DNA of 21,644 nt from Mycobacterium sp. (GCA_028706695.1 JAQTVU010000006.1:1-21644); one strand, 5' to 3'; shown: positions 7,667-14,391, counted from the stretch's first letter. Numbers and translations are program-made. The notes: a model not told the origin generated them from the letters alone.

Positions 7667-8588
7667 TCACCCGAACAAGGGCAATGCGCGCTTGCGGGCC
7701 AGCGCATCCATACCTTTCTGAATGGCGTTCTGCACCTCGTGGTATTTGCGCTCGACGTACTGCTCGTCCCCCGCGCGGGCCGGGTCGTGATCGAGTTCGA
7801 CGACGGGCATGAATCGGGTCCGGATCCTGGCCGGCAGCGGCAACTGCGGCAGCGCCGCCGGCGCGATGCCCCACGGCAACGAAATGGCCAGCGGGAAGAC
7901 TTTGAGCCGAAACAGGCGATCGAGTTTCAACGCCCGCGACAGGCGATCGCCGCGAATCAGCACCGGCATGGCGTCGGCGCCGCCGACGGTCGCGATCGGC
8001 ACTACCGGCACCCCGGCGCGAATCGCCATCTTGACAAAGCCTTTCCGCCCGGCGAGGTTGGCGCGCTCGCGCTCACTCCACGGACGCAGCGAGTCCACCT
8101 CGCCACCGGGCCACAGCGCCACATCACGGCCCTCCGCCAGTGCCGTGGCGATCGCATCCGGGGCGGCGGGCAGCACTCCCATCGACCTGAAGTAATGCCC
8201 CACCACCGGGATCGCCATCAAGGCGTCATGAGCGGTGCCATGCAAGATCCGGTCCGGGCCGAAGTGTCGCCACCACTGCAGCCCGACGGTCCACGCGTCC
8301 CACACGGAATGGACCCCCACCAGCAGCAACGGCGGGTCGGGAATGTTCTCCCAGCCGTCGATGTCCATGCGGAACCAGTAGTCCACCAACACGTTCCACA
8401 AGAACTTTTGCCTGCAGGGTGGTCTCATCCTGCCCTTCGAGAGCCCATCGGCCGGCGCGTTGCGCCACCCAGCCGCTCAGCCCATTGCCCTCATCGCTGC
8501 GTCGCTCCTGCATGGCTGCCCGTGCCCGCTCGGCGTGCTGCTGTGCTTGCCGTCGCAGTTCGACCGATCTGCGATCCACATCGCTCAT
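7667..8588 (-). pseudogene. PlsC-type lysophospholipid acyltransferase, probably frameshifted
   Basis: The long frame (7667-8428) encodes 253 aa of a PlsC/LPLAT-like acyltransferase. It has GWENIPDPPLLLVGVHS, GHYFRSMGVLPA, the substrate-loop LWPGGEVDSLRPW, then GRKGFVKMAIRAGVPVVP and SLPWGIAPAALPQLPLP. Two things suggest damage. First, the 8428 start has a poor context, and the natural N-terminus seems to lie in another frame. There, MSDVDRRSVELRRQAQQHAE begins at 8588 and runs to GRWALEGQDETTLQ near 8410, where the frame must shift to reach RQKFLWN. Second, the catalytic motif is His40-Ser-Val-Trp-Asp44 (three residues between His and Asp) instead of the usual HX4D, and from memory relatives have a longer spacing here. 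If intact, it would esterify lysophospholipid or a related acceptor at the membrane. A sequencing error could also explain the frameshift. Confidence 0.6.
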
Positions 8589-8916
8589 TTATGTGGGGTA
8601 CCCGATTCGGCCGTGGGCTTGCCGGCTGGGAGTGTCTTGCCGGTGCGCTGCTGGTGACAGCGGACGGTGCCGGCCGTCAAGCGGCCCCAACCGTAAGCGC
8701 GAAACCGCGTTTCGTCCCCAAACCCCGGACCACAAACCCACGGCCACGGCAGAACGAAGCTTCCATCCGCACTCATACCCCGTCCCATCCCCACCCATGG
8801 GGTGGCGTCACTCTGGCGATTAATCCCCGGACGGCGGGGTAGCCGCACCGGATATGACATGCGTTGCCCGGCGGGTCTGCCGGCCGGGCTGTGCAGCGAG
8901 ACAGGAGGATGCCGCG
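8589..8916. other. Intergenic region with weak SigF-like -10
   Basis: No gene is recognisable in this 328-bp divergent region. GGGTA at 8837-8841 fits a SigF -10 for the plus-strand gene at 8917, but the -35 (GATTA or CGATT) is poor, so this is only suggestive. Confidence 0.4.
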
Positions 8917-9084
8917 ATGGAACGTGGAAACGCCAAGCACGGTCCGCGCGAGGACGACGAACTCAAGCACGAGCTGGGCGGCACGGTGCGCGGTAACCGA
9001 CCCAGCCGCGCCGAGGAATGGCGCGATCCAGAGCCGCCCGCCGACGACGATCCGGACGTTCCCACGGCCGGCCCGCCGGCCTGA
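8917..9084 (+). CDS. 55-aa hydrophilic conserved actinobacterial protein
   Basis: This is a small acidic protein beginning MERGNAKHGPREDDELKHE, with LGGTVRGNRPSRAEEWRDPEPP and an Asp/Pro-rich tail. I recognise the KHGPREDDxLKHE...EEWRDPEPxxDDxPDV pattern as a conserved actinobacterial family without known function. It is often seen near stress proteins (from memory, not checked). It has no hydrophobic segment and no Cys and is probably disordered. The ATG at 8917 has AGGAGG about 8 nt upstream, and the frame upstream of it is not family-like. The next gene starts 65 nt later on the same strand, so it is probably co-transcribed with the short-chain dehydrogenase. Confidence 0.7.
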   Translation: MERGNAKHGPREDDELKHELGGTVRGNRPSRAEEWRDPEPPADDDPDVPTAGPPA

Positions 9085-9149
9085 ATGCGAGTGGGCGCAC
9101 GCCTCAGCATTTTGCTCAACATCGGCGAATTGGGAAAAGGGATCTGACA

Positions 9150-9989
9150 ATGAGCTTTCCAGCGCAGCAACAAACCATACCCGGTGAACAGAGCCGGATG
9201 AATCCTGTACCCGACTGTGGTGAAAGCAGCTACCGGGGTTCCGACAAACTCGTCGGAAAAAAGGCGATCATCACCGGCGGCGACAGCGGCATCGGCCGCG
9301 CCGTGGCCATCGCATATGCCCGGGAAGGCGCTGACGTGCTGGTCGCCTACCTCAGCGAGCATGACGACGCTCGCGATGTCGCCCGTTACGTCGAAGACGC
9401 CGGCCGCAGTTGCGTGCTGGTGCCCGGGGACTTGTCCGACCCGGGCCACTGCCGGGCGGTCGTGGACAAGGCAGTCCAGGAATTGGGCGGCATCGACGTG
9501 CTCGTCAACAACGCCGCCTACCAGATGCTGCACCGAAGCCTCGAGGAGATCGGTGACGAAGAATGGGACTACACCTTCCGGCTGAATGTCGGCGCCTATT
9601 TCTACCTCGTCAAGGCGGCCCTGCCGTTCATGAGCGCCGGATCGTCGATCATCGGGAGTTCTTCGGTGAACTCCGACACCCCCAATCCCACGCTGGCGCC
9701 GTACGCGGCGACGAAGGCGGCGATCGCTAACTTTTCGGCCAGCCTCGCTCAGCTGTTGGGCGACAAAGGAATTCGTGTCAACAGTGTGGCGCCCGGACCG
9801 ATATGGACGCCGCTCATCCCCTCGACCATGCCCGCCGAGAGCGTGGAATCCTTCGGCCAGAACGTGCCGCTCGGGCGCGCCGGTCAGCCGGCCGAATTGG
9901 CACCCGTCTACGTGCTGTTGGCTTCCGACGACGCGAGTTACATCTCCGGAGCGCGGATAGCCGTGACCGGTGGCCGGCCTATTCTCTGA
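9150..9989 (+). CDS. Short-chain dehydrogenase/reductase (general-stress type)
   Basis: This is a 279-aa classical SDR oxidoreductase using NAD(P)H. The N-terminal extension (about 35 residues, PDCGESSYRGSDKLVGKKA) is typical of the YhdF/YghA/GSP39-like branch. The cofactor loop TGGDSGIGR is at 42-50, Asp94 is in GDLSD, NNAAY is at 120-124, and the catalytic Ser172, Tyr185 and Lys189 (YAATK) are all present. The usual SVAPGPIWTPLIP loop and SYISGARIAVTGG end also occur, so it should be active. The substrate cannot be told from sequence. The ATG at 9150 has AAAGGGA upstream. It sits after the 55-aa gene and is followed by a strong hairpin. In Bacillus the related GSP39 is a SigB-regulated stress protein, which fits the surrounding genes. 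Confidence 0.9.
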   Translation: MSFPAQQQTIPGEQSRMNPVPDCGESSYRGSDKLVGKKAIITGGDSGIGRAVAIAYAREGADVLVAYLSEHDDARDVARYVEDAGRSCVLVPGDLSDPGHCRAVVDKAVQELGGIDVLVNNAAYQMLHRSLEEIGDEEWDYTFRLNVGAYFYLVKAALPFMSAGSSIIGSSSVNSDTPNPTLAPYAATKAAIANFSASLAQLLGDKGIRVNSVAPGPIWTPLIPSTMPAESVESFGQNVPLGRAGQPAELAPVYVLLASDDASYISGARIAVTGGRPIL

Positions 9990-10093
9990 AGCGGACCTTG
10001 GACGACCTTCCCGGGTACGACTGGTGGGATTCGACCATTGTGCACGCCGGATGGCGGAACAGATCCCGCGCTGAATCACCTCGGGCACCACCC

Positions 10094-10131
10094 GGCGGCC
10101 AGGCGCTCAACCAACTCAGCGCCTGGCCGCC
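10094..10131. terminator. Perfect 14-bp stem hairpin between convergent genes
   Basis: Arms GGCGGCCAGGCGCT (10094-10107) and AGCGCCTGGCCGCC (10118-10131) are perfectly complementary around a 10-nt loop CAACCAACTC. It lies between the convergent dehydrogenase (ends 9989) and mycolyltransferase (ends 10266) genes and lacks a T tract. It is most likely a bidirectional terminator. Confidence 0.7.
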
Positions 10132-10182
10132 GAAGCCGCGCAGACCCTGAGGCAGCGCGTCCACTTCGGTTGTGACACAATG

Positions 10183-10265
10183 CTTTTTGGGTGCCTTTTG
10201 GGTGGTCTTGGGGGCTTTTGGCGGTCCTTGGGCCTTTGGCGGCCTTTGGCGCAGCCGCCAAGGGT
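10183..10265. repeat. Degenerate TTTTGG/CTTTGGCGG low-complexity tract
   Basis: About ten imperfect blocks of the form CTTTTGGG, CTTGGGGG, CTTTTGGCGG, CCTTGGGC, CTTTGGCGG follow one another. On the minus strand this is a CCAAAGGC-rich tract running straight on from the mycolyltransferase stop codon. It has strong strand asymmetry (G+T rich on plus), unlike its surroundings. It could encode a Lys/Pro/Ala repeat in another frame, but I see no start or ribosome binding site to support that. Confidence 0.6.
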
Positions 10266-11219
10266 TTACGCGCCGCCGCCGCCACCGGCGCCGAGCGTGC
10301 GCTGCATGTCCGGCTTCATCGCCGTCAGCTGGGCGCCCCAATAGCCCCAACTGTGCACACCGTTGTTGTCGATGTTGAAGGTGGCGTTGTGACCGCCGGC
10401 GGCAACGTATGCGTCCCGAAAGGCCACGTTGCTGTTCAGCACGACCTGCTCGATGACCTGGCCGGGTATGCTGCCCTCGCCAATTTCCGACGGTGTGCCG
10501 TTACCGCTGTAGACCCACAGCCGAGTATTGTTGGCGACCAGCCTGCCGACCTGAACGGTGGGATCGTTGCGCTCCCAGCCGGGCCCGCCGTCAGGTCCCC
10601 ACATATCGTGCGGGTTGAAGCCGCCCTCGTTGCCCATGGCCATCCCGATATACATCGGTCCCGATCCGCTCGACGGGGTGAGGTAAGCCGACAGCGACCC
10701 GGCGTAGGTGAACTGCTGGGGATGGTAGGCCGCCAGGATCAGGGCCGACGACCCGGACATGGAGATCCCCACCACGGCGTTATGGGATGTCCGCACCCCG
10801 CGGCCCGACAGGTATTGCGGCAGTTCGCTGGTCAAGAAGGTTTCCCACTTGTAGGTCTGCGGGGGGCCGTCGCTGTTGTTGGCCGGACCGTACCAGTCGG
10901 TGTAGAAACTGGATCGTCCGCCGACCGGCATGACCACCGATATCCCCGAGCCGCGGTAGTCGTCGAAGGCATTGGTGTTGATGTCCCAGCCGTTGCGGTC
11001 GTCCTGGGCACGCAGACCGTCAAGCAGGTAGACCGCGGGGGCGCCGCCCTGCTGGAACTCGACGGTGATGTTGTGTCCCATCGACGGCGACGGCACCTGC
11101 AGGAACTCGGGTGCAGCCGCACGCGCGGGCGCAGCGATCTCGGTGACACCGGTCAGACCCGGTATCGCGGCCGCCGCGATTGCGGCGATTCCCAGTCGGC
11201 GCGTCCAGCGATTGATCAT
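10266..11219 (-). CDS. Antigen 85-family mycolyltransferase, Ser in place of Cys209
   Basis: This is a secreted alpha/beta-hydrolase of the antigen 85 family. Such enzymes move mycolates between trehalose monomycolate, trehalose dimycolate and arabinogalactan outside the membrane. The 317-aa protein has a signal peptide: MINRWTRRLG, an Ala-rich core and cleavage near ARAAA-PEF at about 36. Then come LQVPSPSMG, the nucleophile Ser153 in GISMSGSS, AAYHPQQFTYAGSLSA, Glu257 and His289 (VHSW). Spacings from the nucleophile (+104 and +136) equal those of Ag85C Ser124-Glu228-His260. The conserved Cys209 equivalent (+85) is Ser238 (VYSGNGTP). The protein ends in a Gly-rich GAGGGGGA tail. The ATG at 11219 has GGTGGAG about 7 nt upstream. 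It follows the DUF3052-like gene by 47 nt. It is probably an extra paralogue rather than fbpA, fbpB or fbpC, because it sits outside their usual loci. Confidence 0.92.
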   Translation of the reverse strand: MINRWTRRLGIAAIAAAAIPGLTGVTEIAAPARAAAPEFLQVPSPSMGHNITVEFQQGGAPAVYLLDGLRAQDDRNGWDINTNAFDDYRGSGISVVMPVGGRSSFYTDWYGPANNSDGPPQTYKWETFLTSELPQYLSGRGVRTSHNAVVGISMSGSSALILAAYHPQQFTYAGSLSAYLTPSSGSGPMYIGMAMGNEGGFNPHDMWGPDGGPGWERNDPTVQVGRLVANNTRLWVYSGNGTPSEIGEGSIPGQVIEQVVLNSNVAFRDAYVAAGGHNATFNIDNNGVHSWGYWGAQLTAMKPDMQRTLGAGGGGGA

Positions 11220-11266
11220 GGTCGTCTCCACCTTCTCTGTCCCTTGTTGCGGCATTCGCCTGGTCC

Positions 11267-11698
11267 TCATGCGCCGGGCCAGGCGAGTTCGGCGTCCGCC
11301 AGCGAGTTTTCGGCCGCATCAACCGCAATGGGCTCCACCAGCAACGCGGACCAGGCGTGGTCGATCGACGCGTGAGCGATCGATTGCACGCCGAACTTGC
11401 GGACTGCCCGGGCCAGCCAGTCCCTGCGCAGCGGCGGATCGCTGTGCCCTTGACGCGGCTTGGGGTACCCGATCCAGGTTCGGCCGCCTGCGAGCGCAGC
11501 GTCGTATACGGCATCGAGCAGGTCAAGATCCCCGCAATCTGCGACGAATCCGATCACCACGTCGGCCCGGTCGGGAGCCGACCCATCGACTCCCGGGATG
11601 ATCCGCGCATACTGCGACGGCGCGTTGACCAGCGCCACCTTGTCGCCCACCCTGATCCGAAGCCTCTGCCCAAGTTCGGAGAATTCCGGCCACTTCAC
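11267..11698 (-). CDS. DUF3052-like protein upstream of the mycolyltransferase
   Basis: This is a 143-aa cytosolic protein of unknown function. The pattern LRIRVGDKVALVNAPSQYARII, then ADVVIGFVADCGDLD, then GGRTWIGYPKPRQGHSDPPLRRDWLARAVRKFG and DHAWSALLV resembles the DUF3052 fold. That fold looks like a SAM-methyltransferase shell lacking an obvious catalytic site. The GTG at 11698 has AGAGG about 7 nt upstream and gives VKWPEFSELGQ; an ATG at 11737 would add 13 residues without a good ribosome binding site. It is followed after 47 nt by the mycolyltransferase on the same strand, suggesting a two-gene transcript. A weak SigF-like match (GGTGG-N16-GGGTG on the minus strand, 11735-11760) lies upstream. 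Confidence 0.7.
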   Translation of the reverse strand: MKWPEFSELGQRLRIRVGDKVALVNAPSQYARIIPGVDGSAPDRADVVIGFVADCGDLDLLDAVYDAALAGGRTWIGYPKPRQGHSDPPLRRDWLARAVRKFGVQSIAHASIDHAWSALLVEPIAVDAAENSLADAELAWPGA

Positions 11699-11760
11699 GT
11701 CATCGCCTCTCTGCCGTGAGCCCGTCAGTGGATGCACCCTGTAGGTCGCGCGGTTCCACC

Positions 11761-12165
11761 GCTAGCTGGCCTGATGACACTGACGCTCAAAATGCATCCG
11801 GCATAGAATGTTTCAAGGACAGGGCTCATCAACCCACTCCGGATCACGCGGCACCACAAAAGGACCCGTGTTGGATGGTCGCCCTGCAGTCTGAAGACAG
11901 ACCTGACTGTCTTGTTATATCAGAGCCGCACCAGTGCTGCCACTACGGGCCATATCGGTTAGGGCCTCTTAGCATTTCGGCGACGGGGCGCGGCCGGGCC
12001 GCCGGCATCGATCTTGTCACCAACAAATGACATGGTACACAGATGTACACTGCGATATTGTCGGGATTGGTTTGTCCGGATTGACCCGAACCAGCCTCAG
12101 GTTCGGGAAGACGAGCGCGCGACGTTACCTCTCAGGCCCGTCTCACCCGACGCGCAGCCGAAGCA
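11761..12165. other. Gene-free stretch before the GAF-ANTAR remnant
   Basis: No protein I recognise is encoded here. Base composition is less GC-rich than in the neighbours around 11780-12060. A small inverted repeat GTACA-CAGA-TGTAC lies near 12030-12050. The stretch probably contains the decayed promoter and 5' part of the broken regulator that follows. Confidence 0.4.
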
Positions 12166-12735
12166 GTGCCCGCCGCCCGATATGGCGGCATCACGATCAG
12201 GGCTCGCCGATCTCTCGAGACACCTTCTGCCACAGGCAGATACCCGATCATCTGGACCAGATCCAGAATCGGCACCGGGAGCGACCAGTCCTGTCGGCCG
12301 CGATGGCGACCTACACCATCGGCGTCAACGACCTCGCCGCCGAGGATGGCGCGGTTACTCTCACGATGCGCTCGCGCAGATGCCGATCCGCCAGAACCTG
12401 TCGTTTCGATTGTTTGCTGACAATTGACAAACAGATGGCTGGGTCACTGACCCTCAACACCGACGACGCCCACATCTTCGACGACGGTTCGCTGCAACTA
12501 GGACGCACATTCGCCACACAGCTAGCGTTGGCATGGAATACCTTTCAGCGAGACGAGCAATTCCGCAGCGCGCTGGCTTCCCGTGACCCCATCGACCAAG
12601 CCGAGGGCATCGTCATGGAGCGGCTCCGCGTCGACGCAGTTGGCAGTGCTCGTTCTTAAGCCGCTCGGCCGGCAATCCAACACCCCTGTTCGCCGAAACC
12701 GCCGAGCGGCTAGCTTGTTCAGGAGTGTGCAACGT
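12166..12735 (+). pseudogene. Shattered GAF-ANTAR regulator
   Basis: Homology to GAF-ANTAR RNA-binding antiterminator proteins can be followed across all three frames. ITIRARRSLETPSAT comes first; DHLDQIQNRHRERPVLSAA then appears in a second frame and GYSHDALAQMPIRQNLSFRLF in a third. It returns to the second for IDKQMAGSLTLNTDDAHIFDD, LGRTFATQLALAWNTF and the ANTAR start ALASRDPIDQAEGIVMERL. After about 12640 the ANTAR helices continue in other frames, as LKPLGRQSNTP and then LFAETAERLACSG. At least four frame changes are needed, so the gene is dead. Intact relatives sense signals through GAF and bind paired RNA hairpins through ANTAR. No closely linked target gene remains. Confidence 0.75.
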
Positions 12736-12973
12736 TGCTGTGGGATAGCCAGATTCGGACACCCTGCCCCGGCCTGATCCGCCGAGACACCCCAGCACCG
12801 ATCACCTGCTCGGCGGCCCGCTAACATCACCGCCAAGGCGCCATCCCACCACGACCCGGCTTTTGGTCGCCGCCGAATTATTCGCCGGTGATGGTGACGG
12901 ATGCGCAGATCTGGTCCAGGTTGCAGTACGTCTCGGCCGGTATCCCGCGCAACGCGCGAATGGTTGTCCGCCA
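12736..12973. other. Gene-free stretch between regulator remnant and IS21-type end
   Basis: No gene is recognised. Short frames on both strands show Arg/Pro/Gly-rich chance composition, and I see no ribosome binding site that would support one. Confidence 0.5.
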
Positions 12974-13043
12974 CCGGGCAGTTCTTATTGGCCACCAACG
13001 GGCAGTTCTCGTGGCCACCGGTGGGCAGTTTCAGATGGCCATT
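12974..13043. mobile_element. Probable IS21-family terminal repeat remnant
   Basis: Three spaced copies of GGGCAGTT followed by a GGCCA core occur at 12976, 13000 and 13023 (spacing 24 and 23 bp). They read GGGCAGTTCTTATTGGCCAC, GGGCAGTTCTCGTGGCCACC and GGGCAGTTTCAGATGGCCAT. The last runs into TTGACA. Multiple repeats of about 20-24 bp of this wording are what I remember from the ends of mycobacterial IS21-family elements, where they bind the IstA transposase. No istA or istB coding sequence remains next to it. Confidence 0.5.
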
Positions 13044-13453
13044 GACAAATGGTCTCGTCGTCGCACTGATTTCGTTCGGCGGCGGCAAGCAGATCGTTCT
13101 TGTTCGCCGGGAAATCGACATCGCCGAGACACCGCCGAAGCCTGCTGCGAGTGGTAGAAGCGACCATGGCCGTCGGGTGCCCGATCGATCACGGACCAAA
13201 CCAACCGAGCGTCGGGAGAAAAGCTGTGACCGTCTCCGGCACCGACGTGGCTCTGCGGCTCACTCCACCCGGGTTATGGCCTCGAAAGCATGGTCCGACC
13301 GAGAGGCGCGGAGCACGTCAGTCGTTGGAACCACCGGCCCCGCCGGCGCGCCGACCGCCGCAATGGCCCCGCCGATCCGCCGGCACCTAGCCCGCTTCCC
13401 CGCGGTTCCGGTGCAATCGAGCAGCGAAACGGCTGGCACCGTTCGGTTAGCGA
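13044..13453. other. Gene-free stretch upstream of chaB-like 3' end
   Basis: This 410-bp stretch has open frames on the plus strand (for example from 13100), but they are Arg/Pro-rich with no domain I recognise. I regard it as non-coding or decayed sequence associated with the mobile-element remnant. Confidence 0.5.
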
Positions 13454-13867
13454 TCAGCGGCCCCGGACGCGGCGATTCTGCTTCTTAATCGCGTCGACCA
13501 ATTCGGCTTTGTTCATCGTGGAGCGGCCGTGCACGTCGAGCCGGCGCGCCACGTCAAGCAGGTGCTTTTTGCTGGCGTTGGCGTCGACGCCCTCGGCCGA
13601 CGGACCGGTGTTTCGCGGGCCGCCGCCCTCGGCGCGCTCGTCGGACGGGCCTTTCTTCTGTTTGGGCTCCCAGTGGTCGCCGACTTTTTCGAAGCTGTGC
13701 TTGACCGCCGCGTAGGCGACCCGGTGCGCCCGCTGCTCGCTGCCGTACTCCTCGACGGCCGAGTCGTGCGCCTTGGCGAACGTCTGTTGCGCCTCGGAGC
13801 TGGAGCGCTGCAGCGTGCTGGGCAACTCGTTCTGCTTCGCCTTACCGCTCTTCGTCGTTTTTGGCAT
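13454..13867 (-). CDS. ChaB-family protein with Rho-N-like C-terminal domain
   Basis: The 137-aa protein has two parts. Residues 14-69 (LPSTLQRSSSEAQQTFAKAH, then EEYGSEQRAHRVAYAAVKHSFEKVGDHW) match the ChaB domain. ChaB was named beside the E. coli cation antiporter chaA, and its function is still unclear. After a hydrophilic Gly/Pro/Glu linker, residues 99-132 (SKKHLLDVARRLDVHGRS, TMNKAELVDAIKKQ) match the Rho N-terminal/SAP-like helix-extended-loop-helix fold that can bind nucleic acid. The ATG at 13867 has a near-perfect AGGAGG 4 nt upstream. A SigF-type promoter lies about 37-60 nt before the start. It is divergent from marR. In other actinobacteria ChaB/Rho-N proteins are linked to stress sigma factors (recollection). 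Confidence 0.85.
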   Translation of the reverse strand: MPKTTKSGKAKQNELPSTLQRSSSEAQQTFAKAHDSAVEEYGSEQRAHRVAYAAVKHSFEKVGDHWEPKQKKGPSDERAEGGGPRNTGPSAEGVDANASKKHLLDVARRLDVHGRSTMNKAELVDAIKKQNRRVRGR

Positions 13868-13903
13868 GACACCTCCTATCGCTGTGTCTCGCTGACCACG
13901 GGC

Positions 13904-13928
13904 TACCCCTTGTCGGCCGGTTCAACCC
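13904..13928 (-). promoter_or_regulatory. SigF-like promoter for the chaB-like gene
   Basis: Reading the minus strand, GGGTT (13928-13924) and GGGTA (13908-13904) are separated by exactly 15 bp. The mycobacterial SigF consensus is about GGTTT-N15-17-GGGTA, so the -10 is perfect and the -35 close. Transcription would start near 13895, giving a 5' leader of about 28 nt with AGGAGG just before the ATG. Confidence 0.55.
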
Positions 13929-13954
13929 AATCGGCGTTAGCGGAGGACCGATCT

Positions 13955-13973
13955 ATGTCAAGATGGCTGACAT
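13955..13973. promoter_or_regulatory. Probable MarR operator overlapping the marR start
   Basis: Perfect inverted repeat ATGTCA (13955-13960), 7-bp spacer, TGACAT (13968-13973). Its size and its place over the marR start codon fit a site for a dimeric winged-helix MarR protein acting on its own gene. It is 27 bp outside the chaB-like promoter. Confidence 0.5.
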
Positions 13974-14391
13974 GGTTCAGGCCGAAGACGCCCCGCTGGG
14001 CTACCTGTTGTACCGGGTCGCCGCCGTGCTACGCCCGGAGGTTTCCGCGGTGTTGGGCCCGCTCGGCCTGACGCTGCCCGAATTCGTCTGCCTGCGCATC
14101 CTTTCCATCTCCCCGGGACTGTCGAGCGCCGAATTGTCGCGGCGCACCAACGTCACACCGCAGGCGATGAACACGGTGCTGCGCAAACTGGAAGACATCG
14201 GGGCGGTGACGCGGCCGGCGTCGGTGTCCTCCGGGCGGGCGCTGCCGGCCACGCTCACGACTCGGGGCCGCGCCCTGCTCAAGCGGGCGGAAAGTGCGGT
14301 GCGCACCGCCGATTCGCGCATCCTGGCCAAGCTCACCGAAAGCCAGCGGCGCGAGTTCAAACGAATGCTCGACAAGCTCGGCTCGGACTGA
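13963..14391 (+). CDS. MarR-family transcriptional regulator (Rv2887-like)
   Basis: This is a 142-aa winged-helix repressor, clearly the counterpart of M. tuberculosis Rv2887. Loss of Rv2887 derepresses the methyltransferase gene Rv0560c and gives resistance to some drug leads (known). Sequence: DAPLGYLLYRVAAVLRPEV dimer helix, LTLPEFVCLRIL, helix-turn-helix SSAELSRRTNVTPQAMNTVLRKLE, wing GAVTRPASVSSGRALPATLT, and C-terminal dimerisation helices. The start could be ATG 13963 or ATG 13972 (MVQAEDAP, which matches the relative better). Neither has a good ribosome binding site, so leaderless or weak translation is possible. The 6-7-6 palindrome at 13955 suggests autoregulation. Its stop and the amiC stop face each other 3 bp apart, within the palindrome CTGACGGTCAG. 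Confidence 0.93.
   Translation: MADMVQAEDAPLGYLLYRVAAVLRPEVSAVLGPLGLTLPEFVCLRILSISPGLSSAELSRRTNVTPQAMNTVLRKLEDIGAVTRPASVSSGRALPATLTTRGRALLKRAESAVRTADSRILAKLTESQRREFKRMLDKLGSD

Noticed and set aside
10076..10350. Minus-strand frames with Lys/Pro/Ala repeats (PPKAQGPPKAPKTTQKAPKK)
   Set aside because: These resemble a histone-like tail, but they arise from the low-complexity tract after the mycolyltransferase stop and have no ribosome binding site or conserved partner domain.
12030..12050. Toxin-antitoxin type operator (GTACA-CAGA-TGTAC)
   Set aside because: The inverted repeat is short and imperfect outside five bases, and no toxin or antitoxin gene is next to it.
12522..13199. 225-aa minus-strand frame
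   Set aside because: It spans the GAF-ANTAR remnant and the IS21-type repeats; the repeated NGHLKLPTGG/NCPLV pattern is only the translation of the repeats.
13044..13453. Small plus-strand genes upstream of the chaB-like gene
   Set aside because: No ribosome binding site, no conserved segments, and Arg/Pro-rich composition as expected by chance.
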